A stretch of 64,000 bases of DNA from Aquamicrobium sp. (lineage in GTDB: Bacteria; Pseudomonadota; Alphaproteobacteria; Rhizobiales; Rhizobiaceae): contig NZ_JAMLIE010000002.1 of the NCBI RefSeq assembly GCF_023954335.1, positions 186,001 to 250,000 of the forward strand, given 5' to 3'. The notes under the pieces are model-generated. The model searched no databases and was not told the origin of the DNA. It saw only the letters and a program-made list of their open reading frames with translations. The translations under genes and the position numbers were made by a program. Shown one piece after another: positions 35,546 to 43,826 of this stretch; the stretch's first letter is position 1, and each line of letters opens with the position of its first letter.

Positions 35546-36250
35546 TCAGCCGCCGATCGTGCCGACCCAGCCGCGGGCGATGGCGAGACCGGCGGCGTCG
35601 GCCTCGCCGCCGAAGCGGGCGGCCTCGGCCGGGTGGCGCTCGCTCCAGCCCGGATGCCGCTCGGCCAGCCAGTCGGCGAACAGGCCGCTCCACTCGGCAA
35701 CCAGCGGCCGGTCGGCCTCGAAATGGAACTGGAAGCCGTAGGCCGCGCGGCCGATCCGGAAGGCCTGGTTGTGGACGGCGAGGCTGCCGGCGAGCCGGCT
35801 CGCGCCGCGCGGCAGGACGAAGGTGTCGTCGTGCCACTGGAAGGAGCGGAAGGACGGGGGCAGGGGGGCGAGGACCGGGTCCTCCGCGCCTTCGGGCGTC
35901 AGCTCCACCTCGTTCCAGCCGAACTCGGTCGCGCCGCCGATGATGTTCTGGCCGCCATAGGCGCGCGCCAGCAACTGGCTGCCGAGGCAGATGCCGAGCA
36001 CGGAGCGGCCGGAATCGCCGAACGCCCGCATCAGGCCGCACAGCTGCGGCAGCCATGGCGACTGCTCGTCCGCGAGCGCGTTCTGGCCGCCGCCGAGCAC
36101 GACCAGCCCGTCATGGCCGCCCGGCCGGTCGGGAAGCGCCTTGCCGAGATCGGCGCGCAGGAGGTCGATGCGCGCGCCGGCTTCCGCCAGCGCGACGCCG
36201 ACCTGTCCGAGGCCGGTATTGGCATAATTCTGGACGACGAGGACGCGCAT
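35546..36250 (-). CDS. class I glutamine amidotransferase family protein
   Basis: 234 residues from the ATG at 36250. The triad is visible: C88 in GICLGSQLLARAYGG, H176 and E178 in YGFQFHFEAD. This matches stand-alone GATase1 proteins such as GMP-synthase-like amidotransferases and gamma-glutamyl hydrolases rather than a named synthase. It probably hydrolyses or transfers a gamma-glutamyl group; the acceptor is unknown. It is divergent from the gene at 36333 across 82 bases. Confidence 0.82.
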   Translation of the reverse strand: MRVLVVQNYANTGLGQVGVALAEAGARIDLLRADLGKALPDRPGGHDGLVVLGGGQNALADEQSPWLPQLCGLMRAFGDSGRSVLGICLGSQLLARAYGGQNIIGGATEFGWNEVELTPEGAEDPVLAPLPPSFRSFQWHDDTFVLPRGASRLAGSLAVHNQAFRIGRAAYGFQFHFEADRPLVAEWSGLFADWLAERHPGWSERHPAEAARFGGEADAAGLAIARGWVGTIGG

Positions 36251-36332
36251 GAGGATGTCCGCTTTCGGGTGGTGCCGCAGCTTCGCGCGAGCGATAGCAT
36301 GGAGACGCGCGAGTCGGGAAGGAGCGAGAACC

Positions 36333-36974
36333 GTGCCGTTGCAGAACCGGGTCGATCCGCTGGGGCAGATCCATGCCGTCGCCGCGCGCGGCCTGTTCAC
36401 CGGCAATCGCGGCGTCATCCACGATCCGCTAGCGAAGGCGCTGCTCGCGCGCCGCTGGACGACGAAGGCGTGGATCATCTGCGCGCTCGACCATCCGCGA
36501 GGCTGCCGGCGCGAGCCGATGGGGCGCAACGCGCCCTCGGGCGCGGCCGGGTGGACGGAGCTGTTCTTCCTCGACGAGGCGACGGCGCTGGCGGCGGGGC
36601 ATCGCCCCTGCTTCTACTGCCGGCGCGCGGCGGCGGAGGCGTTTCGCCGTTGCTTCGCCGCCGGCAACCGGCTCGGCCATGTCCCGGCCCCCGACATCGA
36701 TTCGGTCCTCCACCGGCAAAGGCATGCTGCCGGCGCGGCATTGCCCACCCTCGATGCGCAAGCCATCGGCGCGCTGCCCGACGGCGCGATGATCGAGGTC
36801 GGGGGGCGGATCCTCGCGCTCCATGCGGGCAGGGCGCGGTCGTGGAGCTTCGGCGGCTATGGCCCGCCGCAGGCCTTGCCGCCGGGCGCAAGGCTGGTCA
36901 CGCCCGCAGCCACGGTCGCGGCGCTGGGGGCGGGGTTCAGCCCGGTCTGGCACCCGACGCTGACCCCGGCCTGA
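36333..36974 (+). CDS. conserved hypothetical protein with Cys-rich FYCRR motif
   Basis: 213 residues from the GTG at 36333, which has AAGGAG upstream. It opens PLQNRVDPLGQIHAVAARGLFTGNRGVIHD, continues with KAWIICALDHPRGCRREPMG, ELFFLDEATALAAGHRPCFYCRRAAAEAFRRCF and ends near FGGYGPPQALP. There is no signal peptide or membrane segment. The CFYCRR and RGC cysteines could bind a metal. I recognise it as a recurrent hypothetical protein of this group but know no function. Confidence 0.65.
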   Translation: MPLQNRVDPLGQIHAVAARGLFTGNRGVIHDPLAKALLARRWTTKAWIICALDHPRGCRREPMGRNAPSGAAGWTELFFLDEATALAAGHRPCFYCRRAAAEAFRRCFAAGNRLGHVPAPDIDSVLHRQRHAAGAALPTLDAQAIGALPDGAMIEVGGRILALHAGRARSWSFGGYGPPQALPPGARLVTPAATVAALGAGFSPVWHPTLTPA

Positions 36975-36998
36975 CCCACGTAAACAGTAATCGACGAT

Positions 36999-37106
36999 TA
37001 CCACCTCGCCACGGCCGGCGCGGGCATGATGGCCCCGGTGGCAACCAACGCGGCCGACGACGGCCGGGCGAAGAACCGGCGGGTCGTGCTCGTCAATGCC
37101 AACTGA
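36999..37106 (+). pseudogene. remnant of an OmpA-family C-terminus
   Basis: Thirty-five codons ending TGA at 37104-37106 read ATNAADDGRAKNRRVVLVNAN in substance: the GRAKNRRV box that closes OmpA/MotB peptidoglycan-binding domains. No start codon context or upstream domain exists; a stop-rich 25 bases separate it from the preceding gene. It is the 3' scar of a deleted outer-membrane protein gene. Confidence 0.6.
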
Positions 37107-37167
37107 GCGAGCCGGGGACGGCGGGCCGGGCTTGACCCGGCCGCGTCCGCGCCGCATCACGAGATTC

Positions 37168-37917
37168 ATGCGCGCAAACTACAAATTGCAGCGGCTTTTC
37201 ATGCCGCACGATCTCGGCCCCGGCGCCGCCTTCGAGGCGGACAGGGCGCAGAGCCATTACCTTGCCCATGTGCTGCGCATGGGCGAGGGGGCGGAGCTTC
37301 TGGTCTTCAACGGCCGCGACGGGGAATGGCGCGCGCGTGTCGCGGCGGTCTCGAAGAAGGGCGTGAGGCTCGCCGTCGAGCACGCTGAGCGGCCGCAGCC
37401 GCCGGCGCCCGACCTCGTCTACGCCTTCGCGCCGCTGAAGGTCGGGCGGCTGGACTATATGGTGCAGAAGGCGGTCGAGATGGGCGCGGGCGTCCTCCAG
37501 CCGGTCGTCACGCAGCACACGCAGGTGACGAGGCCGCCGCTGGAGAAGATGCAGGCCAACATGATCGAGGCGGCCGAGCAGTGCGGCGTGCTGTCCATCC
37601 CGCTGCTGCGCCCGCCGGTGAAGCTCGACCTCCTGCTGGCCGGATGGGAGAAAGACAGGCGGCTCGTCTTCTGCAACGAGAGCGCCGGGACGAACGACCC
37701 GCTCGCGGCGCTCCGGGCGGTGACGGAAGCGAAGATCGGCGTTCTCGTCGGCCCCGAGGGCGGCTTTTCCGACGAGGAGCGGCGGCTGCTCACGGCGCAG
37801 CCTTTCGTCACGGCGATTCCGCTCGGGCCGCGCATCCTGCGCGCCGACACGGCCGCGGTGGCGGCGCTGGCGCTGGTGCAGGCGACGCTGGGCGACTGGC
37901 GCGATCAGGCCGGCTGA
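37168..37917 (+). CDS. rsmE: 16S rRNA (uracil-1498-N3)-methyltransferase
   Basis: 249 residues from the ATG at 37168. The N-terminal PUA-like part (LQRLFMPHDLGPGAAF, HYLAHVLRMGEGAELLVFNG) and the SPOUT methyltransferase knot (VGPEGGFSDEERRLL, IPLGPRILRADTAAVAALALVQ) are intact. It uses S-adenosylmethionine to methylate U1498 of 16S rRNA. Upstream of gshA, 116 bases apart. Confidence 0.92.
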   Translation: MRANYKLQRLFMPHDLGPGAAFEADRAQSHYLAHVLRMGEGAELLVFNGRDGEWRARVAAVSKKGVRLAVEHAERPQPPAPDLVYAFAPLKVGRLDYMVQKAVEMGAGVLQPVVTQHTQVTRPPLEKMQANMIEAAEQCGVLSIPLLRPPVKLDLLLAGWEKDRRLVFCNESAGTNDPLAALRAVTEAKIGVLVGPEGGFSDEERRLLTAQPFVTAIPLGPRILRADTAAVAALALVQATLGDWRDQAG

Positions 37918-38033
37918 TCGGCCCCATTGAACAGCTTGTCAGGATTTTTCGCTTGATCGCGGCGGCGAGTTCCGCTCAACACTCGCGCGCGGCCGCCGGC
38001 AAGGCGGCGCGGAGGCAGGGCGAGGACACGACC

Positions 38034-39406
38034 ATGGCGCGCGACACCACCGATTTCAGCCCGATCGAAGGGGTGGACGAGCTCGTCTCCTATCTCGCCG
38101 CCGGCTGCAAGCCGAAGGACGCATGGCGCATCGGCACCGAGCACGAGAAGTTCCCGTTCTATGTCGACGGCAACCGGCCGGTTCCCTATGAGGGACCGAA
38201 CGGCATCAGGGCGCTGCTTGAGGGCATGCAGGGCCTGCTCGGCTGGGAGCCGATCATCGACGCCGGCAACGTCATCGGCCTCGTGGAGCCGACGGGGCAG
38301 GGGGCGATCAGCCTCGAGCCGGGCGGGCAGTTCGAGCTGTCCGGCGCGCCGGTGGAGACGCTGCACCAGACCTGCCGCGAGGGCAACGCCCATCTCGCGC
38401 AGCTGCGCGAGGTCGCCGAGCCGCTCGGCATCCGCTTCCTCGGCCTCGGCGGCAGCCCGAAATGGACGCTTGCCGAGACCCCGCGCATGCCGAAATCGCG
38501 CTACGACATCATGACCGCCTACATGCCGAAGGTCGGCAGCCGGGGGCTGGACATGATGTACCGCACCTGCACCATCCAGGTGAATCTCGACTTCTCCTCG
38601 GAAGCCGACATGCGGCGCAAGATGCAGGTGTCGCTCAAGCTGCAGCCGCTGGCGACGGCGCTGTTCGCCAACTCACCCTTCACCGAGGGGCGGCCGAACG
38701 GCCTGCAAGCTGGCGCGGCGACATCTGGCGCGACACCGACAACCAGCGCTCGGGCGTTCTCGAATTCTGCTTCTCGCCCCGGTTCGGCTTCGCCGACTAT
38801 GTCGAATGGGCGCTCGACGTGCCGATGTACTTCATCATCCGCGACGGGCGCTATTTCGATGCCACTCACGTCACCTTCCGCCAGTTCATGAACGGCGCGC
38901 TGCGGGGCGAGGTGAGCGACGGCCTGCCGACCATGGGCGACTGGGCCAACCACCTTTCGACGCTGTTTCCCGACGTGCGGCTCAAGCGATTCCTCGAGAT
39001 GCGCGGCGCCGACGGCGGGCCGTGGCGGCGCATCTGCGCCCTGCCGGCGTTCTGGGTCGGGCTGCTCTACGACGCAGCCGCGCTCGACGAGGCCGAGGCG
39101 CTGACGAAGGACTGGACGTTCGCCGAGGTGGTGGCGATGCGTGATGCCGTCCCGGCGCAGGCGCTCGCCACGCCGTTCCGCAACGCGACGCTGCGCGAGA
39201 TCGCGCGCGAGGCGCTGGCGATCTCGCGCCGGGGGCTGGCGGCGCGGGCGCGCACCAACGGCGAAGGCAGCGACGAGACCGGCTTCCTTGCCCCGCTCGA
39301 CGAGGTGGTGGCGCGCGGCACGACCAGCGCCGAAGAAATGCTCAACGCCTACCGGACGCGCTGGGGCGGCTCGATCGAACCCGCTTTTCTCGAATACGCG
39401 TACTGA
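38034..39406 (+). pseudogene. gshA: glutamate-cysteine ligase, interrupted by a one-base frameshift
   Basis: First enzyme of glutathione synthesis, plant/alphaproteobacterial type. It starts ARDTTDFSPIEGVDELVSYL at 38034 and carries RIGTEHEKFPFY, GQFELSGAP and YRTCTIQVNLDFSSE. After EGRPNGLQ the frame is lost; SWRGDIWRDTDNQRSGVL follows in the next frame and continues to EPAFLEYAY at 39406. One base, probably an A at 38706-38708, is missing; restoring it gives 458 codons including stop. The enzyme is normally important for growth, so a sequencing error is the simplest explanation. Confidence 0.88.
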
Positions 39407-39713
39407 AGCGTTTCGCGTCTTGTCCGCTCCGCAGGAGGGCGATCTTCGACCCTCGCGCCGCCCCTCATCCGCCCTTCGGGCACCTTCTCCCCGTAAACGG
39501 GGAGTAGAGGGTTCTCATCCCCGCTTTCGCTAATCGCAAGCGTGGCAGAACGGCGTGAACATGCGGCCGGTTCTCTTTTCCGTTCACGGAAGAAAGGCGA
39601 GGGCCGGGCAAACAAGGAGGATTGCACCTCTATGCCGGCCCGAAGACATCGGGGGTATCCCGGTCCAAACCCATCAGGGCCGTTCGGATCCGCCCCACTT
39701 CGGGCGCGAGGCG
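39407..39713. other. intergenic region between gshA and lexA, no gene seen
   Basis: The 307 bases contain the palindromic repeat described separately and otherwise no open frame with a ribosome site or recognisable product. No clear terminator for lexA (minus) or gshA (plus) beyond that repeat. Confidence 0.6.
39462..39504. repeat. rhizobial palindromic repeat unit
   Basis: CCTCATCCGCCCTTCGGG followed by CACCTT and the hairpin CTCCCCG-TAAA-CGGGGAG (39487-39504). This matches the widespread rhizobial repeat that precedes or follows genes as a REP-like hairpin. It may terminate or stabilise the gshA transcript. Confidence 0.7.
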
Positions 39714-40430
39714 TCAGTAGCGGCGGATCAAACCGACCAGCTTGCCCTGTACCTTGACCCGGTCGGGGCCGAAGATGCGCGTCTCGTAGGCCGGGTTGGC
39801 AGCTTCCAGCGCGATGGTGTCGCCCTTGCGGCGGAACCGCTTCAGCGTGGCTTCCTCGTCGTCGACCAGGGCGACGACGATCTCGCCCGGGCTCGCCGTC
39901 TGGCAGTTGCGGATGATGACGGTGTCGCCGTCGAGAATGCCGGCCTCGATCATCGAATCGCCCTTGACCTCGAGCGCGTAGTGCTCGCCGCTGCCGAGCA
40001 TGTCGGGCGAGACGCCGATGGAATGGGTCTGGTTCTGGATCGCGGCGATGGGAACGCCGGCGGCGATACGGCCCATGACTGGGATGCCGACCAGCGCGGC
40101 GCCGTCATTGTCGTTCCCGGTGGGCGCCCGCGGCGCGGGCGCGGCGGCGCGGCCGAGGCTGCCCTGTATGACGCTGGGCGAGAACTTCTTCGCCGCGTTA
40201 AGGCCGGGGGCGATCGAATCGGGCAGGCGCAGGACCTCGAGCGCGCGGGCGCGGTTCGGCAGGCGGCGGATGAAGCCGCGCTCCTCCAGCGCCGTGATCA
40301 GGCGGTGGATGCCCGACTTGGACGCAAGGTCGAGCGCCTCCTTCATCTCGTCGAAGGAGGGGGGAATCCCGGTCTCCTTCAGCCGCTGATGGATAAAGAG
40401 GAGCAGTTCGTGTTGCTTGCGCGTGAGCAT
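39714..40430 (-). CDS. lexA: LexA repressor
   Basis: 238 residues from the ATG at 40430 (MLTRKQHELLLFIHQRL). An N-terminal winged helix (PSFDEMKEALDLASKSGIHRLITALEERGFIRR) precedes the self-cleavage site A-G in GRIAAGVPIA and the catalytic Ser in KGDSMIEAG within the S24 domain. It represses SOS genes until RecA-stimulated autocleavage. The box at 40482-40496 lies in its own promoter, so it is autoregulated. Confidence 0.95.
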   Translation of the reverse strand: MLTRKQHELLLFIHQRLKETGIPPSFDEMKEALDLASKSGIHRLITALEERGFIRRLPNRARALEVLRLPDSIAPGLNAAKKFSPSVIQGSLGRAAAPAPRAPTGNDNDGAALVGIPVMGRIAAGVPIAAIQNQTHSIGVSPDMLGSGEHYALEVKGDSMIEAGILDGDTVIIRNCQTASPGEIVVALVDDEEATLKRFRRKGDTIALEAANPAYETRIFGPDRVKVQGKLVGLIRRY

Positions 40431-40481
40431 CCCGGCCCTTTCGGGAATCGATCCTAAACAAAACAGGAACAATCTATATCT

Positions 40482-40496
40482 GTTCCTTTTGTGTTC
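40482..40496. promoter_or_regulatory. alphaproteobacterial LexA (SOS) box
   Basis: GTTC (40482-40485), seven bases, GTTC (40493-40496): the direct-repeat SOS box of alphaproteobacteria, about 52 bases upstream of the lexA start. Confidence 0.85.
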
Positions 40497-40521
40497 TGCA
40501 AGGACTTATACGATAAGGCGG

Positions 40522-40840
40522 TCAGCGGACGGTAGCGGCCTTGCGTCGTTCCGCAGCCGCAGCGATCTCGCGGATTTCGGTGGCGACCGTCGTGAACTCG
40601 GTTATCAGATGCGCCGCGACCGTCCGGACGGTAGGCCAGTTCTGCCGTTCGCGATGGATGAGCAGGCCGACCTCGCTCTGCCGCAGCCCCGGTTCCTGAA
40701 GCGGTATGTGGACGAGTTCGCCGGACTGTAACCCCCGCATGAAGTCGACCGGCGTGAAGAATCCAACGGCCTTTGCGTACCGCCAGAGCGTCGAGGAGGC
40801 ATTCTTTCCGATCGCGGTCATGATCAACACGATTCCGGTG
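40522..40840 (-). pseudogene. LysR-family regulator, C-terminal remnant
   Basis: About 100 codons ending at the stop at 40522 resemble the last part of a LysR effector domain: GFFTPVDFMRGLQSGELVHIPLQEPGLRQSEVGLLIHRERQNWPTVRTVAAHLITEF in outline. Upstream of about 40840 the same frame only reads the antisense of a different, plus-strand remnant, so the DNA-binding domain and most of the effector domain are lost. Confidence 0.55.
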
Positions 40841-40844
40841 GTCG

Positions 40845-41032
40845 CGAAGGCCGATCCTGGTGCTGCTGCTGGGCAACGGCATGGAGCCCAAGATCGCCAT
40901 CGCGGATCTGATCTGCCTTGACAGTCGTGATCGGCGCAATCGTCGGCGAATGGATCGGGGCGGAAATTCATCGTCGTGTCGGTCTGCGTGCGGAAAGCCT
41001 GCCGCTGCTTTGTCGATGGCTGCTGTAGCCAC
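40845..41032 (+). pseudogene. ABC permease remnant (SsuC/ThiX-like)
   Basis: Two out-of-frame pieces look like one binding-protein-dependent permease. VLLLGNGMEPKIAIADLIC recalls the EAA-loop region, and TVVIGAIVGEWIGAE the late membrane loop; the intervening helices are deleted. The remainder ends at a TAG near 41030. Probably debris of an operon of the same type as the intact one at 42975-44563. Confidence 0.45.
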
Positions 41033-41077
41033 TATACGCTGCTGGTTCGCGGACGTTCGTGAGCGGGCTAAAAAAAA

Positions 41078-41474
41078 TTATACCGGGATGGATGTTGAGT
41101 ATTTTACTCTCTTTAGTGCAAAATGAGATGATGAATTATATACAGATTTATGTTGAAGAATATTATTCATGAGAAAATCATGAAATTCATTTATATTTTC
41201 AAGAATAAATATTATTAAATAATCCCATTCTCCAGATATAGAATAACATTCTATAGCATTTGTGCTATTATTGATAAATTCTTCAAATTTAGTCCTCGCT
41301 TCATGGTCGTGTGATTTCATTTTTATCTGACATATAACAGTTATTCCCTTATTGACTTTCTCCGGATCGACCAAGCGGACAGTTTTTCCTAGAACTCCTC
41401 TGCTTTCGAGCAATTTGATCCGTCTCCAGCAGGAGGCCGGCGATGCGCCTACAGCTTGTGCTAGTGCGGTGGCC
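41078..41474 (-). pseudogene. Lrp/AsnC family regulator, 5' end removed at the IS junction
   Basis: The frame reads through from the IS edge: LAQAVGASPASCWRRIKLLESRGVLGK (second half of the AsnC helix-turn-helix), then VDPEKVNKGITVICQI and a ligand-binding domain ending at 41078. The first helices and start codon are gone, so an ATG at 41413 would give only a domain without DNA binding. Its 3' two thirds are strikingly A+T-rich compared with everything around, with codons such as ATA, AAT and TTT, a sign of foreign origin. Confidence 0.65.
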
Positions 41475-41509
41475 TGACCCCATAGGGTGGTCCGGTTTCA
41501 ATCTTAATG

Positions 41510-42404
41510 CATGATCGGCTTGTCGGCCATTACCTGGGCCGATGGCGGTGTCGATCCGCGCGACGGTGGAGGCCAGATGATGGCCTCCGGTGCCGGCGGC
41601 TTGTATCCGAGCGATGAGTGCGGCCGCTCGGTGTTGTAGTAGCGTCTCCATGCCTCGATGATGACCTTTGCTTCGGCGAGACTGTAGAAGATCTCACCGT
41701 TGAGCAGTTCATCGCGGAGCTTCGAGCTGAAGCTTTCGCAGTAGCCGTTTTCCCACGGGCTGCCCGGCTCGATGAAGGCGGTTCTGCGCCGACGGCCACG
41801 ATCCATTCCCGCACGACCTTGGCGATGAACTCCGGACCATTGTCGGAACGAACATGGCCCGGCACACCGCGCAGGATGAACAGGTCCGACAGAACGTCGA
41901 TGACGTCGGTCGAGTTGAGCTTGCGACCGATCCGACTGCCAGGCACTCCCGAGTGAACTCGTCGATGATGTTGAGCATGCGGAACTTTCTGCCATCGTGG
42001 GTCCGGCCCTCGACGAAGTCATAGGACCAGACATGGTTGGGATGCTCCGGCCGAAGCCGGATGCACGATCCGTCATTCAGCCACAGCCGGCCTTTCTTCG
42101 GTTGCTTCTGGGGAACCTTCAGCCCCTCCTGCTGCCAGATGCGTCACTTCCGACGCGTTTGGCGCTGACCGTCCATCCCTCCGACCGCAACTTCGCGGTG
42201 ATCCGACGATAGCCATAGCGGCCATACCGGGAAGCCAGACGGATGATGTCGGGCAGTCAGCGCCTCTCATCATCATGCAGACTCCCGCTTCCTTGCTGGG
42301 TCGAACGGTGTTGGCCGAGAACCTTGCAGGCGAAGCGCTCCGACACGCAGAACTTCGCCATGACATGATCGACACAAATCTAGACGACGACGGGAAGGGG
42401 GCTT
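41510..42404 (-). pseudogene. IS3-family transposase orfB, multiply frameshifted
   Basis: Pieces in three frames rebuild a DDE integrase. HVMAKFCVSERFACKVLGQHR is at the start, LNIIDEFTRECLA follows, then DVIDVLSDLFILRGVPGHVRSDNGPEF (catalytic D and N-G-P-E-F), then TAFIEPGSPWENGYCESF and the E-helix NGEIFYSLAEAKVIIEAWRRYYNTERPHSSLGY. At least two frameshifts lie between the pieces. Confidence 0.8.
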
Positions 42405-42674
42405 CTAGAAGTTTCCCGAGGCAGCCTCTTTGAGGATCAGTTGAGCGTCAGGTCCGACACTGCTTACAGACGGTCGTTCTCCTCTCAAGCTCCTGAGGCG
42501 CTTCACCTGATCACCCTTCAGACCGCCGAACTCCTTGCGCCAGCGGTAATACGTAAACTGCGTCACGCCGATCGAACGAACCGCTTCTCCAACCGAGCGG
42601 CCTTGTGACAACAAAACATCGACCTGGCGCAGCTTCGCGACAATCTCTTCGGGCTTGTGCTTCTTCTGGGGCAT
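42405..42674 (-). CDS. IS3-family transposase orfA (degenerate C-terminus)
   Basis: 89 residues. HKPEEIVAKLRQVDVLLSQGRSVGEAVRSIGVTQFTYYRWRKEFGGLKGDQVKRL is a standard IS407-group DNA-binding OrfA. The usual leucine-zipper segment is replaced by RSLRGERPSVSSVGPDA before the expected LILKEAASGNF end, consistent with a compensated frameshift. Probably non-functional. Confidence 0.8.
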   Translation of the reverse strand: MPQKKHKPEEIVAKLRQVDVLLSQGRSVGEAVRSIGVTQFTYYRWRKEFGGLKGDQVKRLRSLRGERPSVSSVGPDAQLILKEAASGNF

Positions 42675-42737
42675 TCCAAAGTCCTCTCCAACGGCTCAAT
42701 AGCCTACTTCAGGGAGGGCCACTTTTCAGGGGGCAGA

Positions 42738-42962
42738 CCAATCGCGGACTATGCCGCATCGTCCGGCCTCGGCGAGGAGATCGCCCGTCCGGTCATCACC
42801 CGTACGGATATTTCCCGGCCGGCGGTCATTCCGGAAGATCGGCAGCTCCTCCTGAACTGGGGCAATCTCTACAAGGACTTCGGCACCATTCCCGCCGATG
42901 CCGATCTCGAGAAGATCGTTGACGAGCTACTCGTTTACGATCTGTTCAAGGTTGCTGAATAG
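42738..42962 (+). pseudogene. ABC substrate-binding protein, C-terminal fragment (SsuA/TauA-like)
   Basis: About 74 codons from the IS edge to the TAG at 42960-42962: IADYAASSGLGEEIARPVITRTDISRP then LLLNWGNLYKDFGTIPADADLEKIVDELL. Its position 12 bases before the permease, and the form of the fragment, suit the last helices of a sulfonate/nitrate-type periplasmic binding protein. The N-terminal domains and signal peptide are missing and are not found on the other side of the IS. Confidence 0.6.
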
Positions 42963-42974
42963 CCGGGGAAGCGC

Positions 42975-43826
42975 ATGACCGTTTACGCTAGTTCCGCAGG
43001 CGGCCGGAGGAGCACTTCGGCCGCAACAGACATGCCTGCCGGCACGCCGTGGTATACGCGCGCGGAGCGAGTCCTGACCCCCTTCGTGCTTCCCGTCGGC
43101 TTGATCGTCCTGTGGCAGCTGGCGGTCAGCCTGCGATGGATAAACCCGCTCTTCCTGCCATCCCCGCTCGACGTGCTCGACGTGCTGGTCAATTTCTTCC
43201 AGACGGGCAGAATCTGGGGCCATCTCGGCATTTCCGTCCAACGCGTGTTCCTGGGCTTCTTCTACGGCGTTTCCGCTGCCATCATTCTTGGTGCGTTGAC
43301 AGGTTATTCGCCCCTCTGGCGGCGACTCATCGATCCGGTGATCCACGCTCTGCGCACCGTACCCAGCCTTGCGTGGATTCCGATGTTCATCCTCTGGTTC
43401 GGCATTGAGGAGACCTCGAAGGTCACGCTGATAGCCAAGTCGGCGTTCTTTCCAACCTATCTCAACTTCATGTCCGGAATCATCAACGCTGACAGGCGGT
43501 TGATCGAGGTGGGGCAGGTTTACAGGCTCAACAACTTCCAGCTGGTCCGTCGCATTCTGCTTCCGGCGGCCCTGCCTTATCTTTTCGTCGGCCTTCGCCA
43601 GTCGATGGGCATCGCTTGGCTCGTCGTGGTCGCCGCCGAGATGATGGGGGCTTCCTCGGGCATCGGCTATTTGCTTCTCGATGGCGAGATGACCGGCAGA
43701 CCCCAGATCGTCATGGCGTGCATGATCATCTTCGCGATCTGCGGCAAGGGGACCGACATGCTTCTGGCCTATATCTCCAGGCGCGTTTTGAGCTGGCAGG
43801 ATACCAGATCAGGAGGTGACGCGTGA
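42975..43826 (+). CDS. ABC transporter permease, SsuC/TauC-like
   Basis: 283 residues. Six membrane helices are visible (LTPFVLPVGLIVLWQLAVS, VFLGFFYGVSAAIILGALTGY and others). The C-terminal half has the usual LRTVPSLAWIPMFILWFGIEETSK and the EAA loop VGQVYRLNNFQLVRRILLPAALPY. This family imports sulfonates, taurine, nitrate or pyrimidine precursors. Its stop overlaps the ATPase start (GTGA). A functional binding protein is no longer encoded next to it. Confidence 0.88.
   Translation: MTVYASSAGGRRSTSAATDMPAGTPWYTRAERVLTPFVLPVGLIVLWQLAVSLRWINPLFLPSPLDVLDVLVNFFQTGRIWGHLGISVQRVFLGFFYGVSAAIILGALTGYSPLWRRLIDPVIHALRTVPSLAWIPMFILWFGIEETSKVTLIAKSAFFPTYLNFMSGIINADRRLIEVGQVYRLNNFQLVRRILLPAALPYLFVGLRQSMGIAWLVVVAAEMMGASSGIGYLLLDGEMTGRPQIVMACMIIFAICGKGTDMLLAYISRRVLSWQDTRSGGDA

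Larger units (their letters stand above)
41475..42735 (-). mobile_element. degenerate IS3-family insertion sequence (IS407-like)
   Basis: About 1.26 kb with orfA and orfB on the minus strand. Candidate ends are TGACCCC (from 41475) and, inverted, TGCCCCC (to 42735), with further scattered matches (GTGG). No target-site duplication is visible (GGCC left, GACC right). Both reading frames are damaged, so it cannot move by itself. It separates a truncated Lrp gene from a truncated binding-protein gene, so it probably mediated a deletion. Confidence 0.75.

Noticed and set aside
40454..41032. A 192-codon minus-strand open frame near lexA
   Set aside because: It reads the LysR remnant in the wrong frame and the permease remnant in antisense; no coherent protein.
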